Shown: positions 48,401 to 59,514 of the stretch, one piece after another
Layout of the letters: every line of letters starts with the position of its first letter
Numbering within the stretch: the first letter of the stretch is position 1
DNA from: Nematostella vectensis
Taxonomy: Eukaryota > Cnidaria > Anthozoa > Actiniaria > Edwardsiidae
Length of the DNA stretch: 64,000 nucleotides
Direction of reading: 5' to 3'
Assembly (NCBI RefSeq): GCF_932526225.1
Contig: NC_064036.1
Span: forward strand, 5,091,519 to 5,155,518
The notes under the pieces: model-generated
Databases searched by the model: none
The model's input: only the letters and a program-made list of their open reading frames with translations
What the model was told of the DNA's origin: nothing
Made by a program: the position numbers and the translations under genes

Positions 48401-49871
48401 TTTGCCATGTCTAAGACAACACTTCAATGACTCCCTACAAAACAAAACATTACAGCATCTCCCCCACAAGTTGCTAAAATGTCTAAATGTATATTCTTTA
48501 TTTCTGTTTAAAATCTGCCTACATTAGAATGCATTCCTTCACTGTGGGTTACTGATAAAGATGTGGATTGTTAGCATTCCTTGGATTTTGACATTCAAGC
48601 TAATTTGGGTATCTGGATTTTCTTTAGTTTCACAACACAAGCTAATTAAGATAATACATCTGCAGGAGATGTCATGATCTCCTTTATAATGCTTAAAAAG
48701 CAGATATACCCTCCTCCTGGACTCCATGATGTTTTTCCCAAATGAACTTTGCCAAGTTAATGGACAACCAGAGATTATTATTTAAACTACAATGGTGTCA
48801 CAGGACACGATTATCATAGGTATTTGGTACACATAGCTGTCAACCCAAGTTGGAAATCTTGTGAATTGGGTTAAATATGTGAAAAAAAACTTAGAGAGCC
48901 AATGCAGGTGAATACAGAGAATGTGTGAACATTTTCACACAAAACTAAGCTTGTAATAAGGTCCAAAATAGCTAGCAATAAATGAACTGTGAATTCATTT
49001 AAATGTAACATCCAGCCTGCCCAACCAAAAGAGTACTTGTGATTCACTAGAGAATTTATATATATTAACAGGACATATTTAATGTTCTGTGGAAATTATA
49101 TGTGTTACTAGCTGTTCCCAATCCACTCATTTGTAACCGACTCATCCTATAGAACATAATTAAGGTATACATCACCTCATCTTTGTCATGTGAGTTAATA
49201 AAACAAGTCAGAGATTTAAATACCTCATATTGTTTAACATCTGGGATAGAATCCTTCAGAGGATCAATCATACCAATGAATATTGGTATAAGTCCTTGTT
49301 TCCCACATTCTTCGGCGAAATCATTAAGATCTGTGAAATTCACAGTCGCGCCCGCAAGCAAGTTTACAACATCTTGCGCGAGATGGACACTCTCTGAGTC
49401 ACCAGTGGTTCCTTTTTCGCGATCAACGGAACACCCTTTGGGAAATACATTATTAAAGGCAGTAAATATTTCTAGAAGAACCAAAGCCAATCCCTCTGAA
49501 ATGAGAAAATCAGAAACTTTCTTTTCCTCTGCTTCTAGCTCACAAGAGGAAGCAACCAACTGTGTGGCCGCTGAAACAGCCTCTTTGCTTCCAAGCCCTT
49601 GTGGTCCCTGTAAGCACCGCTTTAGCTGTTCAATACTTTGGTGCACCTCAGAGAAGTGTTTTTCTATATTACCCTGTGGTGCACTGACTGGATTCTCCAT
49701 GATTTTCGGCGGGAGTTTAGTAGGAGAGTCACACGTTTGCAAGTTTGACGCATTCGTTCGTTGTTTACTTTGGATCCTATGATCGAGGGAAGCCTGTGAT
49801 TTTAGCTGAACTTCCCTCACACCGCTGACATTGAGATCGTGTTTAAGCTTTTTGGACGAACCAGTCCCCAT
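45454..49871 (-). CDS. ARM-repeat + proline-rich + TIR module A, myristoylation-type N terminus
   Basis: Minus-strand exons: 49871-49224, 48154-47911, 47596-47463, 47171-46922, 46763-46173 and 45656-45462 (or to the TGA at 45454). The N terminus MGTGSSKKLK fits N-myristoylation (Gly2, Ser6, following Lys). Residues about 60-425 are ARM-like helices. About 485-545 is a formin-like run of PPPPP blocks. About 553-670 is a TIR domain: HHVMLSYQWGY, KVWIDVEQMEGSTLEAM (Glu about 594 in the SARM1 catalytic position, by my alignment), SPNCRSEAEYSF, GAKLWMDF. If translation stops at 45454 the product is 689 residues. If the last exon ends at 45462 with a GC donor (AAAG|GCAAGT), it joins module B in frame as a 1310-residue protein. 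TIR domains of this kind cleave NAD+ or act in immune and cell-death signalling; the role here is inferred. No poly(A) signal was seen between the modules. Confidence 0.85.
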
Positions 49872-50157
49872 TTAAAATATGGCTGCAGTCTTGTTTTATT
49901 TGAATTCACGAGGAACGGAGGAATTTAATGCATCAATAAGCTTATTATTTACTACAGTCAGAACATTCTAAAACAACAGGCGTTACTCGACTACGGCCTA
50001 GTCCCCTCTTTTGAAAATACACAGGCAACCCACAATTCCAGAGGGGAGGGGTCCACATCCGCATATAAATGATATGATGCGAAAAATTCAGGTTTTCCTG
50101 ACCCTATTCCTCACGAAGGATAGACTTGCTCTAAGTCAACCTCTTTGGGACTCGGGC
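49872..50157. promoter_or_regulatory. upstream region of the ARM/TIR gene
   Basis: Presumed promoter and 5' UTR by position only. I found no clear TATA box. It is bounded upstream by the minisatellite at 50158. Confidence 0.3.
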
Positions 50158-50560
50158 GAGCATGTATTTTTTTATACTTGCATGGATTTTTTTTATACTT
50201 GCATGGATTTTGTATACTTGCATGGATTTTTTTATACTTGCATGGATTTTTTTTATACTTGCATGGATTTTGTATACTTGCATGTTTTTTTTTTTTACTT
50301 GCATGTTTTTTTTATACTTGCATGGTTTTTAATACTTGTATAGTTTTTTATACTTGCATGGATTTTGTATACTTGCATGGATTTTTGTATACTTACATGG
50401 ATTTTTGTATACCTGCATGGATTTTTGTATACTTGCATGGATTTTTTTATACTTGCATGGCTTTTTTTCATACTTGCATGAAATTTGTAAACTCACGGAA
50501 TCTTTACTTACTAGCAAAGTTTTTTGCATAATCTTGTGAATTTGTATACTTGCAATGATT
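50158..50560 (+). repeat. about 20-bp T-rich minisatellite
   Basis: About 17 tandem copies of a unit like TACTTGCATGGATTTTTTTA, with drift at the ends (TACTTGTATAG, TACTTACATGG). Forward frames look open (repeats of YLHGF) but are a product of the repeat. Confidence 0.9.
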
Positions 50561-51079
50561 ATTTAATAGTTGCACGGATAGTTTGGCATAACTTGATTTG
50601 CAAATTGATACTATAGTGCGAAAATGAATTTTGAAACGTTTGGCGCCTGATACGAGGGAGTCGTGCAAAGAAGTTTCTTTTGAACTCTTGCATCATGGGA
50701 AAAACTCCCTTTCCCTGCTCCCCCCAAAATGTGCAGGGTTTCCGTCATCGATAAAGCGCCCAAACTTCTAGTATTTGCGGTATAGAATGAGTCTCAACGG
50801 TTAACAACATAAAAAGAGATACGTGATCGTGGAGGTTATCGGGGCTGGTCGCTTACGAGAGCGGTGCTCAGAGAGCTTTCACTGTATCTATTGTGTTTTC
50901 ATATTCACAAAGTTTTTACGTACAACCAAGTTTGCTCTAGGAAATACAAATAAAACCTTATAAAACATCTTCAAATAATTAAAAAAAAGTCCGATCAAAC
51001 TATCGAACTGTACTCTATTTAGATACCTTTGTTATCTTCATGTTGTAATTTAGTTTTATACGTAAAATAATTCACTGCC

Positions 51080-51230
51080 CAGGGGCGTATGCAGGGGGGG
51101 TGGGCAAGGGCCCCCCTTTTAGCAGCCAAAAATACAGTAAATGTATGAAACATTATCTAAAACACAGGGGACAATGCCTTGAAAAGGCCTTTTGAGCCCC
51201 CTCCTGTAAAATATTCTGGCTACGCCCCTG
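51080..51230. mobile_element. 151-bp hAT-like MITE with 5-bp flanking repeat
   Basis: The left end CAGGGGCGTATGCAGG and right end CTGGCTACGCCCCTG are imperfect inverted repeats. CTGCC flanks both sides (51075-51079 and 51231-51235). A related fragment is at 39166-39250. It lies at the downstream end of the decayed GTPase. Confidence 0.75.
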
Positions 51231-51235
51231 CTGCC

Positions 51236-52330
51236 GCCATCAGGATAGAGCCAAGCGGTACTGGAGCTGCAGACATTACAAAGCCCTTGAAATGTTCCCA
51301 TTTGCCAGCGTCTCTCATGCCATTACTCAAAAACCCCCAGAACAACGTTTCTATTTCCGGGGACAAATAAATCAGCGGAAACTCCTCACCACTCTCACTC
51401 TTGCTGTGAGCTTTTGTAGCGTTAGGATGGCAGCATTCTGCATCTCCACCAATATCCGCTAGAAGCCCCAATCGATTGTGTTGCCTTGAGACACTCCGAA
51501 TCTCAATAGATTCTTGTTAATGCGAATGAGGACCAGTCTTCTGGGTGTCAGACTTTTAGTTAGAGGCATTTACAGTCGCGAAACCCTCTAGAAGAACGGG
51601 ACTTCAGCTAGTTCAGCTAGCTAATAATCTCCCCATAGGAACAGATAACCTTCTCTTATTTCCATTGGTCTTTTTTTCCCCTTTTGGGTCTCTTGGGTCG
51701 ATATTGTCATCTTCATTTCAAAATTTATTGGCAAACGTCAGGTCAACAGCAGATATCTCCCAAATGCTTTTGAACAGTGAAAAAATAGCACGGATGGCAT
51801 TTCTCACTCTGGACAAACCTCGTATTCGCCCCATGACAGGTTCTCCAATAGGGGTCTGGATTCAAAATCCTAGTGTGTAGATTCCTGGTCCTAGTGTGTG
51901 GATTCCGGATTCCAGTAACATGGATTGCGGATTCTCAAGATTCTGGATTACCTGTCATGGGGCGATCGTATCTTCCATTTTAATGCAGTAGAGCATATCA
52001 CATCTATCTCATTCAGGACTGGCCTGATCTTCTCTAGATAAACTTCGTCTTCGTGATGCCCATCTTGAAGGCCAGGAAAATTCCAGACTGTCACGCTGAC
52101 TCAACCGATTTGCTTCTGGTGCTTTGTCATTCTAGATGTGCAAGGATCTAGCTTTGGGCCTTCCTCGACAACATTGGCGCCTAATATTGATTACCAAGTG
52201 CGACTTTCTTTCTCCAGCTTTGCCAACCACAAGAACCTTAAAAGTCTTGTAAGAAGCATCTTAATGGTCCTCAAAATACATCACAACAAGGTTTAGCATC
52301 TCAATCGCCCTATTCGCCATAGTTATTTTC
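51236..52330 (-). pseudogene. decayed AIG1/GIMAP-like P-loop GTPase
   Basis: Read on the minus strand, about 52240-52200 gives FKVLVVGKAGERKSHLV, a damaged Walker A (the family expects GxxGxGKS). After a one-base frame change, about 52185-51970 gives ILGANVVEEGPKLDPCTSR, an in-frame stop, then WNFPGLQDGHHEDE (the DxPG G3 region, with Asn for Asp) and LEKIRPVLNEIDVI. The MITE at 51826-51965 then interrupts it, followed by more fragments with further shifts (TRFVQSE, LTFANKF then stop, NEDDNIDPRDP), the order expected of the GTPase domain. The C-terminal fragment (51471-51236) includes LGLLADIGGDAECC and VMSAAPVPLGSILMAAAG. AIG1-type GTPases act at membranes in immunity and cell survival. This copy cannot be functional. 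Confidence 0.65.
51826..51965. mobile_element. 140-bp MITE inside the decayed GTPase
   Basis: The terminal inverted repeats CGCCCCATGACAGG (51827-51840) and CCTGTCATGGGGCG (51951-51964) are exact. TCGTAT occurs on both sides (51820-51825 and 51966-51971), a likely target-site duplication. The inner part holds several GGATTCC/CTGGATT-type repeats. Confidence 0.75.
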
Positions 52331-53700
52331 TCGGTTGATGCGAATTGTTGTCTGCTGTAACAAACCTGAGTTTATTTGTTCATAGCTTGGGCAGAAAGAA
52401 TGGCCACTGTAAATCTCTTTCCTGTAAACCAATCAGAAGCGTGTCGTATTCTAATTGAGATGAAACTCAACAGCTAAATCTGCGAAACCGTCTTCATCTT
52501 GAAATCATAATTTTGTGCAAGGTGGCGCGCCGAGGTTGATATGTCTAAACAGCTTACTAGGTTCCCTAGAAGACTCTTTTTCGTCGCGATTTTCGTAAAT
52601 TTTTATTAATACATTTTATTGATACATCTATTCCGCTGGATTCAGTTAAATGAAACCTTTTTTTATATTAAAATAAAAACTGAAGCACGCGAATTGTAGG
52701 ATTTTAACAATGACCTGTCAAACTTCACGATTGATGAATCTTTATTTGTCCTTGCAATCTTTGTAAAAATAAATGCACTCTTGCCTACAAAGGTCCATCT
52801 CCGAATTGCCCCCCCCCCCCCCCCCCCCCCTCCTGCTCCGTCCAAACCCTAAGGCAACTTGTCGGAGAGGGGCAAGAGGATCAGTGTTGCACAAGAATAA
52901 ATTACCAATAATCAATTGTGAGTATTTTTTTAAGATAATCAGACGCGTACCTAGGATTGGCCGAGGAGAGGGGGGAGTGGGGGGGGGAGCAAAGTATTTG
53001 AAGATTCCTTAATACGAAATGACCCACGTTTTGGCTTCCAAGGGGATTCGGGGATAGTTCCATCCCTCTCCCATCCTGTACCGGTGTCAATGATTTCGTA
53101 CTGCTTAAAATCCGGCAGAAAATCGCGCTGAAGCTAAGGTAGTCAGAATTAAGTTGCCAGCCTTGTCTCATTAACGTACTTAGTATCGACTCAAAATTCG
53201 AGACAAACTTATATCGCTCTAAATTCGTAAATTGAGCTTCTTGGGAAGAAAAAAACAACAACCCCACAAACTGATACATTTACATCCCAACTAAGTTTAA
53301 CTCATGAATAAGAGCATAGATGTTTATTTGCGTGAATTCGTATGTCCTTAGAAATCCTTTATTGACGCGGGTGGGAAGCCTGTGCTTAGTATACGGTGTT
53401 TAGCCCCGAAAAATGAGAGGTACCTCAACTAGAAGATGACAGGGAGTTTGTTTAAAAGCAGAAATCCAATCCATGTTCTAGTATTTGCCTAGATTACCAC
53501 CAATCCCTTGAGTGTTAATTAGACGAGTTTGAATTTATATTAGACCCCTAGGAGGGAACTTTTGGCCCGAGATCCTAGCGCGACTAGTGAACTCCCAAGG
53601 CTCTACTAGGGATACTTCATAAAAAAGCGGAAAAGCACTGCAACTATTTGGATTTTTATGTGTCTAGTCGAACAACAGAGAGAACGTCAATCGTTTAGTT
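52331..53700. other. non-coding spacer with poly-C tract
   Basis: No supported gene. A poly-C run of about 22 bases is at 52809-52830, and G-rich tracts lie near 52965-52990. Confidence 0.4.
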
Positions 53701-53705
53701 TGGCT

Positions 53706-53800
53706 AACAGGGCCGTAGCAGGGGGTGGGGCACGTGCCCCACAAATAATTTTAAAAATTATAAGGAAATGACCAGTAGGGGCGTGGCTGTGCCCCCCCCC
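53706..53800. mobile_element. possible degenerate hAT-like short element
   Basis: GGGCCGTAGCAGGGGGTGGG and, later, GTAGGGGCGTGGCTGTGCCC resemble the G-rich ends of the CAGGGGCG family in this window, but clean termini and a flanking duplication are missing. Confidence 0.3.
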
Positions 53801-55325
53801 CCCCAATATTTAGGGCCATTTCCCGTCCCCAAAGAGTAAGTACGCAGCTGCTTTGTCTCCTATTATCTTTGTTCTACAAAGGAGTTCTTTTGTCTCTATT
53901 CTTCTCGTTCTTTGTGTCGAGGTGCGGATATTGTTCATTTGCCCAATCAAATTGCAGCTTGTAAGAGCTGCGTACTGACCCGACCCAAATGACAGGAAAG
54001 GGAGAGGGCCCTGGGAACGAGGTTGGTCTAGATATTATTTCTAATATTGCCTAAACTATCAGATATCGGGTTGAAATCATTTTACATCATTTAGATATGT
54101 CAAAATCAATCTTTTAACGGCTTTACAATGCAAAGAAGCTATAAAACGTTACGTTTTTAATCAAGTTTTTTGGAAGCATTTCTGCCATCTTGGGTCCGTC
54201 ATCTTGGATTCGTATGATTTTTGCAAAAGAAACATAAAATCTGTAATTATTACAAAAAAGTATTTGCATGCATGTATTACTGCTCATAGTAATGATAAAT
54301 GCATAATATTAGCTTTCAAAGTGTCATCTAGTAAATCTAGTGACATTTTTAACACAGCTTTGAAAGAGCAAAATTTACCCACCCCTCCCCCCAAATATCC
54401 AATGTTATGTATGTTATTGATTGATGTTACCATGGAGATAGCGTGCTTGCCCGGAGAGATCGCGCCGAATCTGTAGAGCTCGGTTGTTGAAAGTGAAAGC
54501 TAGTGTTGTGTTCAGAGTAGCGCTCAGAATTTTGTCTCCAGGACTCCACATCCAAGGTAAAACATTCTAGCGCTGTTGTGAAACTTGTCACCTAAACAAA
54601 CTTATGAAGTCAAAAAAGGCATTTAAATCTGAGAAACAGGACCAAAATATTAAAAAAATCACTACTTTTTAGTTTTTGGGAAAGCTATGTGTGAAAAAAA
54701 CGGTTGCCATGGTAACATAGAGCGTCTCTTCGACATCTCAATGGCATCAAAACATCCGCAAATAGATTTTAGGAAAAGTCACCAAGTTTTAGCCTCTTAG
54801 CTTCTATGGTTCAGAAGTGATAGCATTTTTTCCGGAGGGCTTAAAGAGCCCCCCCTCCACCCAGTCTGAATAGGGTTAAGCAGCAGTTCTTTTTTCCGCA
54901 TTTTTTGATCATGACGAGTTTGCTGTCTGCAAAAATAAAGTATAAATACATAAATATCATGTGGTGTGCGTGCATCTTTTGTGAGAGATAAACAATAAAA
55001 CTAAGCTTAGAAGGCATTTTTCAATTCTATATTAATTTCAAAACTTACAGAATGCAACGAAATGCGATCAAACACGATTTTTAAATCAGCAAAAATAAGT
55101 GGATCAAGTGTAGGGCCCTTTCTTCCGCAACATTAAATACAATATTCTGCTAAATGTCTCTAGGACCTATGATTTCATAAATCATTCTGTGTTCTGATCT
55201 TCGAAATGACTTTGGTGATGATTGAAACCACACATTTGAATTCCAGCGGCTGATCTAGCTTTTCGCTTAAGGGATGTGTGTGTGCGTTTGTGTGGGGGGA
55301 GGGCTGGGAAGGGGTGTCAGTAACA
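53801..55325. other. non-coding spacer
   Basis: No gene supported on either strand. It contains AT-rich sequence and short C-rich runs such as CCACCCCTCCCCCCAAA near 54378. Confidence 0.35.
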
Positions 55326-55327
55326 AA

Positions 55328-55485
55328 GGGTAATAGTGAAAAATGTCTTTTTTCTATAAAGGAACATTCGAGCATCAAAACATTGCTGCTAATTTTGAAA
55401 TTAGCAGCAATAATAGTGAAAAATGTCTTTTTTCTATAAAGGAACATTCGAGCATCAAAACATTGCTGCTAATTTTGAAATTGTG
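55328..55485 (+). repeat. 80-bp tandem duplication with internal palindrome
   Basis: AATAGTGAAAAATGTC through CATTGCTGCTAATTTTGAAATT occurs twice in a row. The first copy ends in the palindrome TTGCTGCTAATTTTGAAATTAGCAGCAA. Confidence 0.85.
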
Positions 55486-55899
55486 AGTTGTCAAAACTTC
55501 ACTTTAAAACCAAGCAGGCATAAAAAAATATCTTCAATATCATCTGTCGTGGGAAGGATTAATATTAGAGCTCTACTTACTAGAAAATGTTGTCGTGCTT
55601 CAACAGATGCAGGATGATAAAAAGAAAGCACTAAAAAGGGGTGAAGTATCGGTATCGTAATATTACCTTCTACATAAATTGTCATATCAAATCTTAAAAA
55701 ATAAACGGTTGTACCGAAGGCTTTGTGTATTGTCGATAAACTTTCATTCCTGGTTTCGCAGCCTAGGTATTATCCAGCTTGACTTTACGAGATCGGCGAA
55801 TCGAGGCCCACGCAAAATAATAAGGTGACAGGAACATACTAGAACTTTGGACTCTAAATATGGACTTAAATAGACTGGAAAACACTTTTATAATTCATT

Positions 55900-57500
55900 T
55901 GAAATTCAAACAACCTAATTGCATGCTATCTATCAACATAGTAAGGAAAAATAAGGGGACTGTTGAGATGCAGTGTCCTTTTCTTTCTGTTTTCCGCACC
56001 TTTTTTAAGCGCTCGACTTATCTTTGAAGTCGAAAGACGAAAATTTGAGTCGAATTCCAGTTTTTGTATTGTACTTATTCTTCTGGTTCACGAACACGAC
56101 TATTTGTGCTTTTTTGTATTTATTCGATTAACTTTGAAGTATAACAGCAAGTTTTATACATACAATTCTGTTGATATATATAATATCGATAATTCTTATG
56201 ATCTTAAAGACACGATCCGATTTATTAAATATAGTTCGGCTATTGGAAGTGTGGGCAGGAATGTATTTTCAAAAAAATAAATCGTTTGTATTAAAGATGC
56301 TATTGAAGTTGATATTAGTAATTTTTTTAGATGGGTAATGAAGGACCATATCTAAAGTTTTATAAAATAAGGAATGTGTGCATAGTTTCAAAATGTATAT
56401 CATTTTGTCACTCTTTAAGGGGACAAGACCCCAACCTGCTCATATGACGAGACTAGTTTGACTCCGGTTAACCTCTTTGTTCGTAGTTGAGAAGACGGTT
56501 AATTTTATGTAAGGATTCCTTTGAAATTCAAAAACTTAATGAAAGGGGGCCCTTGAGGTTCCGCGTCCTTTTTTCCGCATCATTTAAACATAAGATGTTG
56601 ATGCTTTAAATTATGTGCCCATTTACCAATCTCTTGGAGTGTTCATTTTATAACAAAATTATAACACCTTGGGAGTAACCTCAGTCCGAGGTCCTTGTAC
56701 GACTCTGAGTGAGTTCCTCACAAACCAAGCTCAATTAACCCAAACTAGGTAACGTCCGTGCTTTTAGACCTGAGGTTACTTAACACAAAGCGGAACAAAT
56801 AGCTTTCGAATTCTTGTGCCCATTATGTTAAATAGACTGTGTCAAGTATCGAACAAAAGAGGGAACCTCAATCATCAAGTCTGACTGTAAGAAACGTATT
56901 TTAAACTCTTAATTGCAAAAATCATCCTTAAAATAAAACCCTTAAAAAGTGACAATCTATGGGGCGGGGTCGTGAAGAGCCGAAAGGACATAAAGTCTCG
57001 AATCAGATCTTTAAGTTCTTATTCGAGCACCAAGCTCAAAGAGCTCTTTATCTTACTACGGACGTCCACCTCAACTCGCCAAGATGAGGGTGGTCCTGTT
57101 AGTAATGGTAAGGAATAAGAAGCGTGTTTCAGTGAAACCAAACACAATTTCAAGGACCCAGCCCTTTTACTTGAAAACAGTTTTATAAATACTTTTCAAA
57201 CGAAATCGTGATGCATTTTTATTGCAATATTCGTACACCGAAAGAACACGACTTAACTTTTGAGTATGGCAGTGAGCTATATCATAGAATTCTGTTGGTG
57301 ATACTATCGAGAATTCTTGTGACCCTGAAGACACGGTGATCTGATTTACTTAAAAGACCGGCTATGTTGGGCAAGGGTGGCCACAATGTACAAATGACGA
57401 ACTCTCATGAATCTAATCTTTTACATGCAAGGGTGTTGAAAAGATTCGTTCGATGCTATGGAATTTGATATTAATGAATTATTGAGATGAATTTCTGTAG
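55900..57500. repeat. diverged dispersed repeats
   Basis: Segments near 55950-56250 and 56520-57400 share ordered similarity (TCCTTTTxTTTCCGCA, ATTCTTxTGAxCxTxAAGACACG, CGGCTAT), as expected of two old copies of one element. The stretch 56046-56126 also matches 9995-10077 on the opposite strand. No coding capacity was recognised. Confidence 0.45.
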
Positions 57501-59087
57501 TTTGGTAAAATGAGGAATGTGTGCAGAGTTTCAAAATGTATAATTGGATTTTGGCAGTCTTTATATTCCTGCAACGAAAAACGAAAATATTTCGTTCAAG
57601 ACAACTTTTCCCGAAAACGTGCTCGCTGCTATACTTCGAAGTTAAGTCGAGTTCTTTAGGTGTACGATATTGTAGTTTTGGCATATGTCGAGTCACAAGG
57701 CATCAGCTTCACGCAAACTTAGCCACAATGGCCTGCCCAATCAATCATGTCATGGACCTTTTATCCAAGGGTTTTGGTAATCAAGAAATGTTTTGTGTGT
57801 GTGTGGGGGGGATGAGTTTTCTGATAAAAATCTTTATCAGAACAAAAAGAACAAAAGGGATTTTTTTATGCCTTTGCAGCATCTTCACGGGACGGGATTG
57901 AATTATGAAAATTTGATATATGAATATGAAACTTTGATATAAGAATATGAAAGGTTTGCTCAAACATTTCGCTTGAATTTTAAAGTTATTTTGAACAAAA
58001 GTAGATTAAAGAAGACAAAAAATGGCTGAAAATAGGGAAGGGAATAGAAACGTGGAGTCACTTGGAGTGTGTGAGTGTTCGAGTTATTCAAATTCGAAAT
58101 AAGGGTCCATTATATATACGCGATGCGAACTTTCCCGACCGGCCGCGCACCAAGGACCATTTGACCAATCAGACGCGGTATAGGATTATTAAAAAAAGAA
58201 CTGACTATGATTGAAATCTATAAAGATTCTATTTTATATGACGCTTTGTTTCACGTGATTTATTCCATATCATAATGTTTGTAGGGAATAGGAATGGTTT
58301 TGGGATGTTTAGCAGACCAAGAACAACAGCCCGTCAAGGAAAATGCAGGTAGAGTTGTACTGAACATATTAATCAATAAATCAGCTCAGAAAGTCATGAC
58401 ATTTCTCGACATTTCATGACATTGCTTGCTCATTTTGGGGTAGTTTTAGAACTAAGAAATAAAGAAACTATAAGGGCGTAGCACGGGATGGTTAACTTGT
58501 GGCTTCTCCTCCCCAAACATTCTCATAATGGTAAGACAAAATGATGAAAATTCAAGTAAAGCATAACATTTCGCAAGCACTTATCAGATCAGCACAAAGC
58601 AATCTATAATTTTAAGATTCAAAACAAATTAGACGAAGACAAAATTACTTTTGCCTTGGCTGGTGCATTTTGCACCGAAGCTATTATTACTGAAACAATT
58701 CAGCTATTTCTTTTGCAGCAGAAGTTTCATCGTCTCTAATCTAACTTTTGCCTTATATTAAACCTTTTCCCTACAGTCCGTAGGGCGAGACAACAGACCG
58801 AGATGTTAAATGTGCATACACGGTTAATAAGTAGTTATTTGAAAAAAAGGATGAAATAAACGAGGCTTCCAAGAGGCTTCCCTAGCGGAAGAAATACAAT
58901 TTAGTGCCAATGTCAGTACTTAGTGGAACTTAATCACGTGTGTGACTTGATCCAATAGATATAACATAGAAAACAGAACTATAGATAAAAATCCTTGAAA
59001 ACATTATTTTTCTTAATTTCAAGATATAGAAGTCGACAAACGACGAGTCATCTATGCTCCAGGTAAGCCCATGATAATAGTCTATCC
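57501..59087. other. non-coding spacer with a relic of the 59088 element
   Basis: Around 57795-57897 the sequence is similar, in reverse orientation, to 59225-59340 (shared core AAAGGGATTTTTTTATGCCTTTGCAG and CGGGACG). It is probably a relic of the same mobile element. The rest holds no supported gene. Confidence 0.4.
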
Positions 59088-59391
59088 CAGGCCCGTACCC
59101 AGGGGGGTGCAGGGGGTGCGAACGTTGTGGGAACCGCTTTCGGTTTCCAATGGACGTGCTATTTGTAGACAAAACTATAAAGAATAAAATAGATCACTCT
59201 GGTACGTAGCCAAATCCGAAAATAAACGTCCCGTGAAGATACTGCAAAGGCATAAAAAAATCCCTTTTTGTTCTTTCGGGGCTGGTCAAATTTTTATCAG
59301 AGAACTCATCCCCCCTCCCCCCCCCCCAAAGAAAAATTAGGTCCATTTTTTCGGATTTCGCACGCCCCCAAGAATCCTGGGTACGGGCCTG
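59088..59391. mobile_element. 304-bp MITE with CAGGCCCGTACCCAGG termini
   Basis: The left end CAGGCCCGTACCCAGG (59088-59103) and right end CCTGGGTACGGGCCTG (59376-59391) are exact inverses. TATCC lies on both sides, consistent with a 5-bp target-site duplication. The interior has no coding capacity. Confidence 0.85.
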
Positions 59392-59514
59392 TATCCCTTT
59401 ACTTTAACCAGGCATATCTTATTTGCAAATGACACAATGCTTTCGTTAAGGAAAATAAAAGATAAATAAAACAGTACATACAAAAATTAGCCAAATTTCG
59501 GGCTCATAGCTTGT

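Noticed and set aside
50011-50539. ORFs with repeated Tyr-Leu-His-Gly-Phe
   Set aside because: They are produced by the 20-bp minisatellite; no splice or start evidence.
54204-54476. 90-residue forward ORF
   Set aside because: No homology recognised, low-complexity surroundings and no splice or promoter context.
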